A stretch of 64,000 nucleotides of DNA from PALSA-129 sp050014595 (GCA_050014595.1 JBEKDA010000017.1:62001-126000), one strand, 5' to 3'. Positions 51,747 to 61,261 are shown, numbered from the stretch's first letter. Numbers and translations are program-made. Notes: a model not told the origin generated them from the letters alone.

Positions 51747-53126
51747 GTGCCGGCCGCTACTGCGAGCAAGATGGAGGGTGGGCTCCGCAAGGAACTGGGT
51801 CTGGGAGACCTCGTCCTGGCGCAGATTCTGTGCGTGGTGGGGTCGAGCTGGGTGGGGATTGCCGCCAAACTGGGACGCGCGCAGATGGCCTTCTGGGTGG
51901 GCGCCATGGCACTTTTCTATTTGCCGCTTGGGGCGGTGGTGATTCACCTCAACCGCCTCATGCCGCTCGAAGGCGGCCTCTACCAATGGGCCAAGGCGGG
52001 GTTCGGACGGATGGCCGGGTTTCTGACGGCGTGGAATCTGTGGGTCTACGCGGTGATTGTCACTGGCGCGATCGTGTTCGTGGTGCCCACCGACCTTTCG
52101 TACCTGATCGGGCCATCGGCGGCGTGGCTGCCGGCCAGCATCCCGGCGACCCTGCTGATCACCGGCGGCGTGGTGGCGGGGATCACGCTGGTGGCGATTC
52201 ACGGCCTCGACATCGGCAAGTGGCTGCACAACGCGGGAAGCGCCATGATCCTGACGGCCTACGCGATTCTGTTGCCGCTGCCGCTTTGGGCTCTGTGGCG
52301 CGGGGCGATTCACCACTACGATCCCATCCCCTGGGAGTGGCCCAAGCTCGACTGGTTCAGCGTGGCCGTCTTCGGGCAGATGACCGCCGGCGCGCTGAGC
52401 GGCTTCGAGTACGTGGCCATCATGGCGGGAGAATGCCGCAACGCGGCGCGCACCGTCGGGCGGTCGGTCATGATCTCGGCGCCGGTGATCGCGGTGATGT
52501 TCATTCTGGGGACAAGCGCGGTGCTGGCCTTCATCGGCCATCAGCCCATCAACGTGATCGGGCCGATTCCGCAAACGTTCCGGCTGGCGTTCGGCGCGAA
52601 TTCGTGGGTTGCGCCGTTCGCCATCTTCCTGTTGATCGCGCGGGCGATTGCGTCGGCGAGCCTGATTTTCACGGGGTTGACGCGGCTGCCTATGACGGCT
52701 GGGTGGGACCACCTGGTGCCGGCCTGGTTTGCGCGGCTGGACCCGCGGCGGCGGACGCCGGTGAATTCCATCCTGTTCGTGGCGGCGGTGGTGATGGTGC
52801 TGATCCTGCTGAGCATGTTGGGGGTCCACGAGCAGGAAGCCAGCCAGTTACTCGCCAACGCTTCCATCGTTCACTACGCCATCGCATATTGCGCGCTGTT
52901 CCTGCTGCCGCTGGCGGGGACGCTGCGAGCCGGCGTACCGGCGTGGCTCAAGGTGGCGGCGGTGTGCGGGCTGTTCTCAAGCGCGGTCTCGCTGTTGATC
53001 GCGGTTTACCCGATTGTGGACGTGGTCAGCCGCCAGGCGTACGCCACCAAGATCACCGGCGTGGTGGTGTTGGCCAACATGGCGGGCGTGCTGATTTATC
53101 GGGCGGGGCAGCGGCGGCGGCCGTAG
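51747..53126 (+). CDS. APC-superfamily amino acid permease
   Basis: A 459-residue protein from GTG 51747 with about 12 membrane helices. Helix 1 has the APC motif region LAQILCVVGSSWVG, and MPLEGGLYQWAKAGFGRMAGF corresponds to the family G-G-x-Y-x-W/Y-x-x-x-x-G motif; SGFEYVAIMAGECRN is the helix 6 loop. Substrate not predictable. The gene lies alone on the plus strand. Confidence 0.9.
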   Translation: MPAATASKMEGGLRKELGLGDLVLAQILCVVGSSWVGIAAKLGRAQMAFWVGAMALFYLPLGAVVIHLNRLMPLEGGLYQWAKAGFGRMAGFLTAWNLWVYAVIVTGAIVFVVPTDLSYLIGPSAAWLPASIPATLLITGGVVAGITLVAIHGLDIGKWLHNAGSAMILTAYAILLPLPLWALWRGAIHHYDPIPWEWPKLDWFSVAVFGQMTAGALSGFEYVAIMAGECRNAARTVGRSVMISAPVIAVMFILGTSAVLAFIGHQPINVIGPIPQTFRLAFGANSWVAPFAIFLLIARAIASASLIFTGLTRLPMTAGWDHLVPAWFARLDPRRRTPVNSILFVAAVVMVLILLSMLGVHEQEASQLLANASIVHYAIAYCALFLLPLAGTLRAGVPAWLKVAAVCGLFSSAVSLLIAVYPIVDVVSRQAYATKITGVVVLANMAGVLIYRAGQRRRP

Positions 53127-53189
53127 GCCCATGTTCATGGGCGCTCGGCTGCACTCCGAAAATAACTCGCACTCCTGACTTAGGAGACC

Positions 53190-53290
53190 CTTCGCCGCCA
53201 GTTCGGCGGTGGGATCTCCGCTTCCTCCGCGCTCCCAGGTCTTGACTTTGCTTCTGTTTTCCTCCGCGCCTCCGCGGTAAATACGCAGTC
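53190..53290. repeat. CTCCGCGCCTCCGCGG repeat copies between convergent genes
   Basis: Diverged copies (GCTTCCTCCGCGCTCCCAGG and TTTTCCTCCGCGCCTCCGCG) of the dispersed repeat, between the stops of the permease (53126) and the methyltransferase (53337). No gene is seen in 53127-53336. Confidence 0.65.
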
Positions 53291-53336
53291 TCCTGTTCGG
53301 TTCCGGTTATGCCGGGTTAGGGAGGGCTTCCCCGCA

Positions 53337-54359
53337 TTACGCAGGCTTGTTCGCCAGGATTAGCGGCGAGGGGCCCGGCGATTCCAGCGTGCGCGCGTTT
53401 TCGAAGCCGGCTTCGCGCAGCCATCCGCCGATTTCCCCGAACGAAAAAGTGTCGCCGTGGTCGGTCGCCACCAGCATGTTCACCGCGAAAATCAAGCTCA
53501 TGGGCGGGCCGGTGCGGTCGTCGTTCACCAGGAATTCTTGAATCGCGATCGTGCCTCCCGGCTTGAGCGCCTGCACTACCTTGCGCAACAGCGCGCGGCT
53601 GCGCTTCTCGCCTTCGCTGTGCAGGATGTGGCCCAGGGTCGCAACATCGAAGCCGCTGCCGAAATCGGCCTCCAGCAGATCGCCAGGCAGGCAGGAGACG
53701 CGATCTCCCACGCCGTGGCGCGCGGCGGTCCGCGCCGTGATGTCGAGCATGCCGGGCCAATCCACCGCCGTGACGCGCACGCGGCTGGAAGCATGGGCCA
53801 GTGCAATTCCCCAAACGCCGGAACCGGCCGCCAGGTCGAGCACCTTGACGGGGGCGTGCGCCGCGCCAATGTCGAGCGCCCGCGCCAATCCAGCGGCCGC
53901 GGGATAACTCAGGGGGAAGATGTCTGCCACGAACTCGTGGAAGAATTCCGTTCCGGTGGGCTGCTGGTTGACGCCGTGTTCGGGGCGGCCCCGCTTCGCA
54001 ATCTGGCTCAGCTTGGCCCAGTGCGTCGAGATCATCCCGCTGGTGTGGCGCACCAGCCCGCCGAAAAAGCTGGGCTTGGTGCTCACCAGGAATTGGGCGG
54101 TATCGGGCGCCAGTGAAAAACGCGCCTCCGCGTCCTTGGAGAGCAATTGCAGCCCCGCCAGTGCATTCAGAATGGCGCGCGCGCCGCGCAGGGAGGTGCT
54201 CGATTGCGCGGCGACCTCCTCGGCGGTCTTGGCGCCGCTATCCAGTAAATCGAAGTAACCGTGGCGAACGGCCGCTTCCATCATCAATGGCGGAGCGTAG
54301 CCCCAGGCCATTTGCATAATTCGTTCCGGTGTAACCGCAGCTTGTGCGCTGGTACCCAT
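53337..54359 (-). CDS. SAM-dependent O-methyltransferase family protein
   Basis: A 340-residue protein. N-terminal dimerisation winged helix (ERIMQMAWGYAPPLMMEAAV, GAKTAEEVAAQSSTSLRGA) and C-terminal Rossmann methyltransferase with SAM motif KVLDLAAGSGVWGIALA, VDWPGM after strand 2 and LKPGGTIAIQEFLV. Layout of the COMT/acetylserotonin O-methyltransferase family used in secondary metabolism and bacteriochlorophyll or carotenoid modification. The substrate is unknown; no biosynthetic cluster surrounds it. Confidence 0.88.
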   Translation of the reverse strand: MGTSAQAAVTPERIMQMAWGYAPPLMMEAAVRHGYFDLLDSGAKTAEEVAAQSSTSLRGARAILNALAGLQLLSKDAEARFSLAPDTAQFLVSTKPSFFGGLVRHTSGMISTHWAKLSQIAKRGRPEHGVNQQPTGTEFFHEFVADIFPLSYPAAAGLARALDIGAAHAPVKVLDLAAGSGVWGIALAHASSRVRVTAVDWPGMLDITARTAARHGVGDRVSCLPGDLLEADFGSGFDVATLGHILHSEGEKRSRALLRKVVQALKPGGTIAIQEFLVNDDRTGPPMSLIFAVNMLVATDHGDTFSFGEIGGWLREAGFENARTLESPGPSPLILANKPA

Positions 54360-54493
54360 GACAGCATTCCTCCAGTGGTAAAGTGCAAATCTGATCTATG
54401 GTACGACATCCGGTGGCCGGCTGCAAAAAGCCGCTCCGATCTGAGCCACTTCTCTCTTGATTCTTGCGACCTGTTATTGGAGAATATCGTCAC

Positions 54494-55081
54494 ATGAAAA
54501 TCATTAGCCAGTCGGCAGACGAACTCGTGCTCCAAGAAGGCAGCGCAACGGGCATCGCGATCGGTGTTGTTTTTGTCATGGTCGGCGCGTGCGTCGGCTA
54601 TTTCCTCCATTCTTCCAGTCCGATCGTCATTTGGATCGCCCTGGCGGTCGTGGTCATCGGAATTGCTGCGGTTCTTTTCAGTGCTTCCATCACCGTGCAT
54701 GCGAATAAGACCAGCGGCCGGATTTCCTATCAAAAGAAGCGGCTGATCGGAGGGCAAGACTCGACGTACGCGATCGCCGACGTTCTTCGGATCGAGACGC
54801 GAAAGCAATGGCGCGTGCAAAACAGCCCTCCCACCGGGAATCAGAATGCTTCCATACCGCAACCGGTGCTTGTTTGGCAGTCGGTGATTGTTTTTAAAGA
54901 CGGGCGGGAGTTGCCGCTTGATCACCAAAAAACTTCTTCCACAACGACCATTGGCCCGGCGGTTCTGATGGGAGGCCAAGGCGCGGAAGTCGCCATCGCG
55001 ACTCAAGTGGCAAATTTTTTGAGCGTACCTTTCCAGGAAATCGCGCCGCCCAACATCGGCATGGGAGTCATTCAGCTCTAA
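54494..55081 (+). CDS. membrane protein of unknown function
   Basis: A 195-residue protein from ATG 54494 (MKIISQSADELVLQEG). Two membrane helices at about 17-60 (IAIGVVFVMVGACVGYFLH and IVIWIALAVVVIGIAAVLF) are followed by a soluble beta-rich domain (KTSGRISYQKKRLIGGQDST, VWQSVIVFKDGRELPLDHQ) that resembles bacterial PH-like domains. No function known. Single gene. Confidence 0.68.
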   Translation: MKIISQSADELVLQEGSATGIAIGVVFVMVGACVGYFLHSSSPIVIWIALAVVVIGIAAVLFSASITVHANKTSGRISYQKKRLIGGQDSTYAIADVLRIETRKQWRVQNSPPTGNQNASIPQPVLVWQSVIVFKDGRELPLDHQKTSSTTTIGPAVLMGGQGAEVAIATQVANFLSVPFQEIAPPNIGMGVIQL

Positions 55082-55111
55082 GTTTCAGGGACCTGGACAC
55101 TGACGAAGGCG

Positions 55112-55630
55112 TCAGGGATTCAGTTTGTAGTCCCGTCCCAGCGGTCCGGCGCCGGGCAGGTAGCGGCGCGCGCGTACCAGTTCGGCCACCTGCCGGATAT
55201 GGCCCAGGTCGTGCAACACCCATTCGTGGAGCATCTGCGCGAGCGTGACCTCACCGGCTTCGCGATGCAAGGCGCGCCGGTTGCCGGCGGAGCGGGGCAG
55301 GGTGCGCATGAACTCCACGTTGGTCTCGCGCTGCTCCTCGAAATGATCGAAGGAATCCTGCGGGTCGGCCTGGCGATAGAGGTGGTAGTGGAACTTGGCG
55401 TCGTCCGGTTCGAGTTCCGGCAAATCCTCGCTGAGAAAGCGGTCTAGCCGCGCGCGATAGCAGTGGCCTTCGGAATGCGAAAGGTGCGCCAGCACTTCGG
55501 CAATCGAAAAACGATCGGGCGCCGGCTTCCACCGGGCGTCGTCTTCGGAGATTTCGCTCATCAAGTCGCGCAGCACCGCCGGCGTCGATTCGAGCAGATC
55601 CAGGCAATCCAATCCGTCTGTATGCATCAC
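55112..55630 (-). CDS. DinB-superfamily protein
   Basis: A 172-residue four-helix-bundle protein. Metal-binding histidines expected for DinB are visible in IAEVLAHLSHSEGH and in LHEWVLHDLGHIRQVAELV. Members act as thiol-dependent transferases or remain unassigned. It is convergent with the membrane protein upstream and separated from the next minus gene by an inverted repeat. Confidence 0.87.
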   Translation of the reverse strand: MMHTDGLDCLDLLESTPAVLRDLMSEISEDDARWKPAPDRFSIAEVLAHLSHSEGHCYRARLDRFLSEDLPELEPDDAKFHYHLYRQADPQDSFDHFEEQRETNVEFMRTLPRSAGNRRALHREAGEVTLAQMLHEWVLHDLGHIRQVAELVRARRYLPGAGPLGRDYKLNP

Positions 55631-55678
55631 GAAATAATCATACAGGTTCGGCGTTTTGTGGGGCGGCCAATCCTGGTA

Positions 55679-55753
55679 GCGCCGGCGGTCTTGCCGCCGG
55701 TGCCTTGTGCGCGCATATTCAAAGAGAGAACCGGCGGCAAAGACCGCCGGCGC
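55679..55753. repeat. 23-bp inverted repeat with 27-base spacer
   Basis: Arms 55679-55701 (GCGCCGGCGGTCTTGCCGCC plus GGT) and 55730-55753 are reverse complements except for one extra A. Each arm is itself near-palindromic. It follows directly after the end of the SpoIIE-nnrD-tsaE-SDR operon (stop at 55758) and may act as its terminator. Comparable in build to 1041-1110. Confidence 0.75.
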
Positions 55754-55757
55754 TCCA

Positions 55758-56546
55758 TCATCCTACGACGCTTTCGCCGCCGTCCACCCGCAGGGTGTTG
55801 CCGGTGAGCCAGTAGGTGGCGGGGTGGCACAGCGCGGCGATGGTGCGGGCCACGTCTTCCGGCTGCGTGAGGCGGTGGTGCGGATTGCGCAGGCGGGCGA
55901 TTTCCATGATCTTCTCATAGCCCGGGATCTGGCGCAGCGCATTGGAATCGGTCACGCCCGCGAGGATGGCGTTGGCGGTAATGCCGGCGGGGGCCAGCTC
56001 CACCGCCAGTTGGCGGATGTGCGATTCCAGGATGGCCTTGGCCGCGCTCACCGGACCGTACTGCGGAATCACGCGTGTGCCGCCTGCGCTGGTCATGGCG
56101 AAGATGCGCGTGCCGCGGTCGAACAGGCCGGCCGTCAGGCAGTCCTGCACCCAGTAAACCAGCGAGTGGCCCATCACGTCGGCTGTGAGTTCGATCTGGT
56201 GGCGGCCGGCCACTTCCTCGGCGCCGGCCAGGGGCTTGAGCGCCCCGAAGGCCAGCGAGTGCAGCAGCACGCGCAGGGTGCCACCGGGCGGATCGGCCAG
56301 ACGCTGGGCGACCCGCTCCATGACCTCCCGGCGTTTATCGTCGAGCGCCGCATTAATATTGAAGAACTCGGATTCGCGGCCGAACTCGTGGATCTTCTGC
56401 TGGAGTTCGACGATGCGGCCGAGTTTGTCGCGGCGGTCCAAGTGGACGCCGAAAATGTTCATGCCGGCGCGGGCCAGTTCCAGCGCCGTAGCCTCGCCGA
56501 ATCCGCTGCTGGCGCCCAGAATAAGGGCCCAAGGTGGTTTGTTCAT
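55758..56546 (-). CDS. enoyl-ACP-reductase-like short-chain dehydrogenase
   Basis: A 262-residue SDR; start at 56546 (MNKPPWALILGASSGFGEAT) overlapping the tsaE stop (ATGA). NAD motif GASSGFGEATALELA, catalytic Tyr and Lys in QYGPVSAAKAILESHIRQLA, and the C-terminal NTLRVDGGESVVG. The layout with LHSLAFGALKPL and a long C-terminal part resembles FabL/FabI enoyl reductases more than general SDRs. It may provide a second enoyl-ACP reductase. It is the last gene of the overlapping operon. Confidence 0.82.
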   Translation of the reverse strand: MNKPPWALILGASSGFGEATALELARAGMNIFGVHLDRRDKLGRIVELQQKIHEFGRESEFFNINAALDDKRREVMERVAQRLADPPGGTLRVLLHSLAFGALKPLAGAEEVAGRHQIELTADVMGHSLVYWVQDCLTAGLFDRGTRIFAMTSAGGTRVIPQYGPVSAAKAILESHIRQLAVELAPAGITANAILAGVTDSNALRQIPGYEKIMEIARLRNPHHRLTQPEDVARTIAALCHPATYWLTGNTLRVDGGESVVG

Positions 56547-56965
56547 GTGAGGTGCTCGATTTGGATTTCTCGTTCGTCCACGCCGTCCGAGCGGATGCGG
56601 ATCTCGGTGCGCCGTTCGGGCAGCAGGGCCGGGAAGCGCTCGCCCCACTCGATCAGGACCGGCGCGCCGCTGTCGAACAGCTCGTCGAGCCCCAGCGTCG
56701 CAAGCTCCGCGGGCGCGTCCAGGCGGTAAAGATCCACGTGGTAAGCGCGGCCCTCGCCGTATTCGTGGATCAACGTGAAAGTCGGGCTGGAAACTTCGTC
56801 GGCCGGCGCGGCGCCCAGGCCGCTGACGATGCCCTTGGCGAGAGTGGTCTTGCCGGCTCCCAGATTGCCGATCAGCAGCACCACGCCGCCCACCGGCAGT
56901 TCGCGCGCAAGCCGCTGGCCAAGCGCGATGGTTTCCGCCTCAGAGCGCGTGCGATACGTCGCCAC
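56543..56965 (-). CDS. tsaE: tRNA t6A biosynthesis ATPase TsaE
   Basis: A 140-residue protein with Walker A motif GNLGAGKTT (33-41), SSPTFTLIHEY and VDLYRLD as the family signatures, and LIEWGERF near the C-terminus. It works with TsaB, TsaC and TsaD to form threonylcarbamoyladenosine at position 37 of ANN-reading tRNAs. It overlaps the nnrD/E gene by 26 bases and the SDR by 4. Confidence 0.95.
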   Translation of the reverse strand: MATYRTRSEAETIALGQRLARELPVGGVVLLIGNLGAGKTTLAKGIVSGLGAAPADEVSSPTFTLIHEYGEGRAYHVDLYRLDAPAELATLGLDELFDSGAPVLIEWGERFPALLPERRTEIRIRSDGVDEREIQIEHLT

Positions 56966-58508
56966 ACGCCTCCACCGGTCCGGCTATCGCGGCCGCCAAA
57001 CTGACCGCGTCGGGCAGATACTTCAGCAAATCCGTCGCGATGAGAGACTTCTCGCCCAGCGCGCGGGCGCCCACTTCACCCGCCAGGCCATGCAGGTAGA
57101 CAGCGGCGGCCACGGCTTCCTTGGGGCGATCGGGGAATTGCGCCAGGAAGCCCGAGATCATGCCGGTGAGGACGTCGCCCGAGCCGCCGGTGCCCATCGC
57201 CGGCGTGCCGGTGGGGTTGATCCAGACGCTGCCATCCGGGAAGGCGATAATGGTGCGCTCGCCTTTGAGCACCAGCGTGACGGCGCGCGCGGTGGCCAAT
57301 TCGCGCGCTGCGCCCACCCGGTCCTTCTGAATCGCCGCGGTGGAAACGCCCGTGAGCCGGGCCATTTCGCCGGGATGGGGAGTCAGCACCCGGACGCGGC
57401 TCTCGCGGTCTCGCCCGCCGGCGGTGACCTGGCTTGTCAGGGCATCCGCGTCAAGCACCATGGGTTGAGGGAACCGCTCCGTCGCGGAGGCCACCAGCAT
57501 GTCGATGTCCGGGTGGCGGCCCAGGCCCGGTCCCATCGCAATCACCGTTTTCCCTTCGGCCAGCGGCTCCAGGCGCGCGTTGAGCGCGATGGAGCCCATC
57601 GAGGTTTCGGCCAGCGGTTCGGTCATCAATTCGGGCGCATGGGAAGAGATTTCGGCAATGGCGCTGGCCGCCGACGCCACCGTGACCAGCCCGGCGCCGG
57701 CGCGCAGCGCGCCCAGGCCGGTCAAGGCGGCGGCGCCCGTTTTGCCGCGCGAGCCGGCTACCACCAGCACATGGCCGAACGTTCCCTTGTGGCCGCCGCG
57801 CGGGCGCGGGGCCAGCAGGTCGCGAAACATCGAGGGTTCCACCAGCGCTCGCCAGGCGTCCTGGTAAAACCATGGCGGGCTGCCGATCGCGCCCACCCGC
57901 AGCTCGCCCACACGGTCGCAATTCGGCGGCAAAACGTGCGCTAATTTGGGCGCGGTAAACGTCACGGTGGCATCCGCGCGAGCGCATTCGCCTAGGGGCT
58001 CGCCCGAATCGGAGGGCATGCCCGATGGGATATCCACCGCCACAACCTTCGCCAGCGGAAAGCCGCTGTTGATTTCGCGGATGGCTTCCAGCATGCGCCC
58101 GGCGGCCGGACCCGCGATGCCCGTGCCCAGCAGCGCGTCCACCACCAACGTGGCGGTGCGCCCTTCCCCGGAAATCTCACGCTCGAGCGCGCAGCCGCAG
58201 GCTTTCAGCATCCGCAAATTGGCGGCGGCGTCTCCCTTCAATTCCTCGGGCGCGGCCAGCAGCACAACGTGCAGCGCCCGCGGATGGAAACGCGTGAAAA
58301 TCTGGCGGGCCATCGCCAGGCCGTCGCCGCCGTTGTTGCCTTTGCCGCACAGAATCGCGATGCGCTGCCCGGAAAGCGGCGCGAAACGCTCGGCCAGGAA
58401 TTCCACCACGCGGTGGGCGGCGTTCTCCATCAGCACGATGCCGGGAATGCCGGCCTCCACGCTGCGGCGGTCCACTTCGCGCATCTCGGCTGCCGTGAGG
58501 ACTTTCAT
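56940..58508 (-). CDS. nnrD: bifunctional NAD(P)H-hydrate epimerase / ADP-dependent dehydratase
   Basis: A 522-residue repair enzyme; start 58508 (MKVLTAAEMREVDRRSV) overlapping the phosphatase stop. The N-terminal epimerase domain (1-215) has ENAAHRVVEFL, CGKGNNGGDGLAMAR and VDIPSGMPSDSG. The C-terminal dehydratase domain (220-520) has GHKGTFGHVLVVAGS, LTPHPGEMARL and GTGGSGDVLTGMI. It restores hydrated NADH and NADPH. The gene pair with tsaE is common in bacteria. Confidence 0.96.
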   Translation of the reverse strand: MKVLTAAEMREVDRRSVEAGIPGIVLMENAAHRVVEFLAERFAPLSGQRIAILCGKGNNGGDGLAMARQIFTRFHPRALHVVLLAAPEELKGDAAANLRMLKACGCALEREISGEGRTATLVVDALLGTGIAGPAAGRMLEAIREINSGFPLAKVVAVDIPSGMPSDSGEPLGECARADATVTFTAPKLAHVLPPNCDRVGELRVGAIGSPPWFYQDAWRALVEPSMFRDLLAPRPRGGHKGTFGHVLVVAGSRGKTGAAALTGLGALRAGAGLVTVASAASAIAEISSHAPELMTEPLAETSMGSIALNARLEPLAEGKTVIAMGPGLGRHPDIDMLVASATERFPQPMVLDADALTSQVTAGGRDRESRVRVLTPHPGEMARLTGVSTAAIQKDRVGAARELATARAVTLVLKGERTIIAFPDGSVWINPTGTPAMGTGGSGDVLTGMISGFLAQFPDRPKEAVAAAVYLHGLAGEVGARALGEKSLIATDLLKYLPDAVSLAAAIAGPVEACGDVSHAL

Positions 58509-60439
58509 ATGCGGCGCGCCACCACCATTGTCATATCGTCCTGCAATTCTCCCTCGCCGGTCCATTCGACCACGGCTTCCATGGCGCGCGCGATGATTTC
58601 CGACGAATCGGTCCGCGCATATTTGGTGAGCAGTTCCTGCAGACGCTCCTCGCCGAACATCTCTCCGTAGGCGTTTTCGGGCTCCACGATGCCGTCGGTG
58701 TACGCCACCAGCATGTCGCCGTGCTCCAGGCTGATGGTCTTCTCTTCATACGTCGCGGAGGCGAAAGCCCCCACCACCGTGCCGGTGGGTTCCAGCAGGC
58801 TCAGGTTGCCGTCGCGCAGCAGCATGGGAGAGAGGTGGCCGGCGTTGGTGTAGGTCAGAGCATGCTGCGCATCGTCGTACATCGCGAAGTAGAACGTGGC
58901 GTATTTTTCGGGGGCGGTGGTGGCGAAGAGCAGGCGATTCAGATTGGCCACCATGTAGGCCGGGGAATGGTGCTGCCAGCTTCCGTTCGAGCCGGAGAGC
59001 TGGGTGCGCATGGTGGATTGAATGGTGGCCATCAGCAGGGCGGCCGAGATGCCCTTGCCGGCCACGTCGCCGATGGCGAAAGCCAGCGAGTCGTTGGGCA
59101 GCGCCATGAAGTCGTAGTAATCGCCGGAAACCATGCGCGCGGGATGGCAGACGCCTTTCAGCTCCAGCGTCCTGGTGAAAGGGACATCCTTGGGGAAGAG
59201 CTGGTTCTGCACTTCGCGGGCGATGGCCAGCTCCGATTCCAGGCGCTCCTTTTCCTTGGCTACGATGATCAGGCGCCCCAGGTTTTCCGTCATCGTATTG
59301 AAGGAGTTGCCGAGTTCCGCGAGCTGGTCGTTCCCCTTGACCGGGATGCGATACGAGAAATCGCCGTCCTTGACGTGCTGCGTGCCCTCGTAAATCTCGT
59401 GCACCGCTCCGGTAATCGAGCGGCTGAGTTGAACTCCCGCGACCAGCGAAGCCATTTCCACGATGAAGAAAAGCACTCCCACCACGAGCAAGCCGTACAA
59501 CGCGGTCTCCGCCCAGTTGAGCTCCTGGAAGACCGTGCCCAGGACCGCCGAAATGCGCGTGCTGACTGTGAGCACGAGTTGCCGCCTGGCATTCGGCGAA
59601 TCCCAGGTGGGGACCTCAATCGGGTAGAAGCCGGTGAGCGGAAAATCCAGGCCATTGCGCGCCGCGGGAATATGCGATTTGTGCGTCTGCCCCGGCACCA
59701 CCACCAGGCTGGATTCGTGGAGCGGCACGTAATTGACGTCCCCGAGTCCGCTCACCAGGCTGCTGAGCAGATCCTGCGTGATGGGCGCCAGCACCGTGAC
59801 CTGCTCAAGACTCGGCGGGACATGCCCGCTGTTTGTCGGGACATGCGCCCAGGCGTACAGCCGCTGGCTCTTTCCTTCCTGCTTGAGGATCAAACCGGAC
59901 GCTTGCTTCCACTCGGAAGATGGGTGGTTCAGGGTGGACTCGGGAGGAACTCGTAACTCCTGCTCGCCAGTGACCAATACTTCGAAATTAGGGAAGGACC
60001 GGCGCGTCATGAAGGCGAACCGGCTCATCGAAGCGGACGGATCTCTGGAGGGATGGCTCGCCTGAGCCTCCGCCTGGTTCAACAGGGCCTGCTCGCGATG
60101 CGTCAGTTCCGTGTTGACCAGGTAAACCGCCATTTGCCCGATGACCCACCATCCCGCAATCCCCACCAGCGTCAGGATCAGGACGATGGGAACCACCGCG
60201 ATGAACAGGTAGGCCGCGATGAGCCGGTTGCGGAGCCGCCAGATGGCCTTGCGCATGCCCCGGCGCGCCACCCGAAACAACCCCGCCAGGCCCAGGAAGA
60301 AGGCCGCCAGTCCCGCCAGCGATTGCCCCAGGGATGAGATGCCGGAAAAATACAGCGCCAGCCAGACTGCCAGCACAACCAGAAAGGCCTTCTCGACGAA
60401 CCCGAGTCGCCGCCAGGCGCTGCCCAAGCCTTTCCGCAT
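58505..60439 (-). CDS. HAMP - SpoIIE/PP2C serine phosphatase (RsbU type)
   Basis: A 644-residue membrane protein. Helices near the N-terminus (about 18-60 and 75-100), an extracytoplasmic region up to about 305, another helix (LYGLLVVGVLFFIVEMASLVAG), a HAMP linker (HVKDGDFSYRIPVKGNDQLAE), a short coiled coil with LAIAREVQNQLFPKDVP, and a SpoIIE domain with metal-binding Asp in VSGDYYDF, IGDVAGKGISAALLM, VAYTDGIVEPEN and LQDDMTMVV. Such phosphatases activate STAS proteins; the STAS protein at 50706-51116 is a candidate. First gene of the operon. Confidence 0.93.
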   Translation of the reverse strand: MRKGLGSAWRRLGFVEKAFLVVLAVWLALYFSGISSLGQSLAGLAAFFLGLAGLFRVARRGMRKAIWRLRNRLIAAYLFIAVVPIVLILTLVGIAGWWVIGQMAVYLVNTELTHREQALLNQAEAQASHPSRDPSASMSRFAFMTRRSFPNFEVLVTGEQELRVPPESTLNHPSSEWKQASGLILKQEGKSQRLYAWAHVPTNSGHVPPSLEQVTVLAPITQDLLSSLVSGLGDVNYVPLHESSLVVVPGQTHKSHIPAARNGLDFPLTGFYPIEVPTWDSPNARRQLVLTVSTRISAVLGTVFQELNWAETALYGLLVVGVLFFIVEMASLVAGVQLSRSITGAVHEIYEGTQHVKDGDFSYRIPVKGNDQLAELGNSFNTMTENLGRLIIVAKEKERLESELAIAREVQNQLFPKDVPFTRTLELKGVCHPARMVSGDYYDFMALPNDSLAFAIGDVAGKGISAALLMATIQSTMRTQLSGSNGSWQHHSPAYMVANLNRLLFATTAPEKYATFYFAMYDDAQHALTYTNAGHLSPMLLRDGNLSLLEPTGTVVGAFASATYEEKTISLEHGDMLVAYTDGIVEPENAYGEMFGEERLQELLTKYARTDSSEIIARAMEAVVEWTGEGELQDDMTMVVARRI

Positions 60440-60484
60440 AACTCCAGACTAGCGTACCAGGATGTCGAAGGGTACAATCATTCC

Positions 60485-60862
60485 ATGCAAAGACGTACTC
60501 TCTTGACTTGCGCCATTCTCCTGGTCCTCACCGGGATCGCCGCCTGGGCGGCGGATGTCACCGGTGTCTGGACCGGCACCGCTTCCGGGGGCGATGGCGA
60601 CTACGCTCTCACCTACACATTCAAGCAGGACGGGCAGAAGTTGACCGGAACCGTGACCGGACCAACCGATCCCATCCAGATCCAGGATGGCAAAGTGGAC
60701 GGCGACAAAATCTCCTTCTGGCTTCAGGTGGACATGGGCGGCAACGTCGTGAAGTTCACCAGCACAGGGACCATCAAAGGCGACGAGATTTCACTCACCA
60801 CCACCAACGACGCCGGCATGGACTTGGGCGGCGCGATGACCCTGAAGAAACAGAAGCAGTAG
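60485..60862 (+). CDS. small secreted lipocalin-like protein
   Basis: A 125-residue exported protein with signal peptide (AILLVLTGIAAWAAD) and a single beta-rich domain: DVTGVWTGTASGGDGDYALT, FKQDGQKLTGTVTGP, KVDGDKISFWLQVD, GTIKGDEISLTTTND. The sequence repeats a 'G-x-W-x-G...K-x-x-G-x-V' pattern common in Acidobacteria. Ligand unknown. Divergent from the phosphatase operon. Confidence 0.72.
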   Translation: MQRRTLLTCAILLVLTGIAAWAADVTGVWTGTASGGDGDYALTYTFKQDGQKLTGTVTGPTDPIQIQDGKVDGDKISFWLQVDMGGNVVKFTSTGTIKGDEISLTTTNDAGMDLGGAMTLKKQKQ

Positions 60863-61261
60863 CCACCGTCTTACGAAGCACTCTGCCGGCCGTCGTTTGT
60901 ATTACATGCTTTTGATTTCTTCTCTTCTCGCGAAGATTTTCGCTCAGTCTGCCCTAACCATCAGGGTCTTGTTTCCTCGCTACGGATCTTCATCACGCTC
61001 GCAGCCATGCGGGTTATCTGCGTCCTCCGCGTTTCTCTGCTTCCTCCGCGCTCCACCACGGGAAGGCGCAAGTGCTGCTTCCTTTTCACTCTCCGTTTGG
61101 GCTTTTGTTCTTTGCCTTTCTCCGCGTCTCCGCGCCTCCGCGGTGAAGTCTTTTTGTCTGGGCCCGGCGAGAATCCTCGCGCGCGGCCAGACGCCGGCTG
61201 AAAGCCAGCGCCAGCCATGATTGGCTGCCCCGCAGTGGCCAGTCATTTCAAGGACAGGAGT
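60863..61261. repeat. gene-free stretch with CTCCGCGTCTCCGCGCCTCC repeats
   Basis: Between about 61018 and 61152 several copies of the dispersed repeat are present (TGCGTCCTCCGCGTTTCTCT, TTCCTCCGCGCTCCACCACG and CTCCGCGTCTCCGCGCCTCC). No gene is seen. It separates the convergent lipocalin-like and DUF2393-like genes. Confidence 0.7.
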
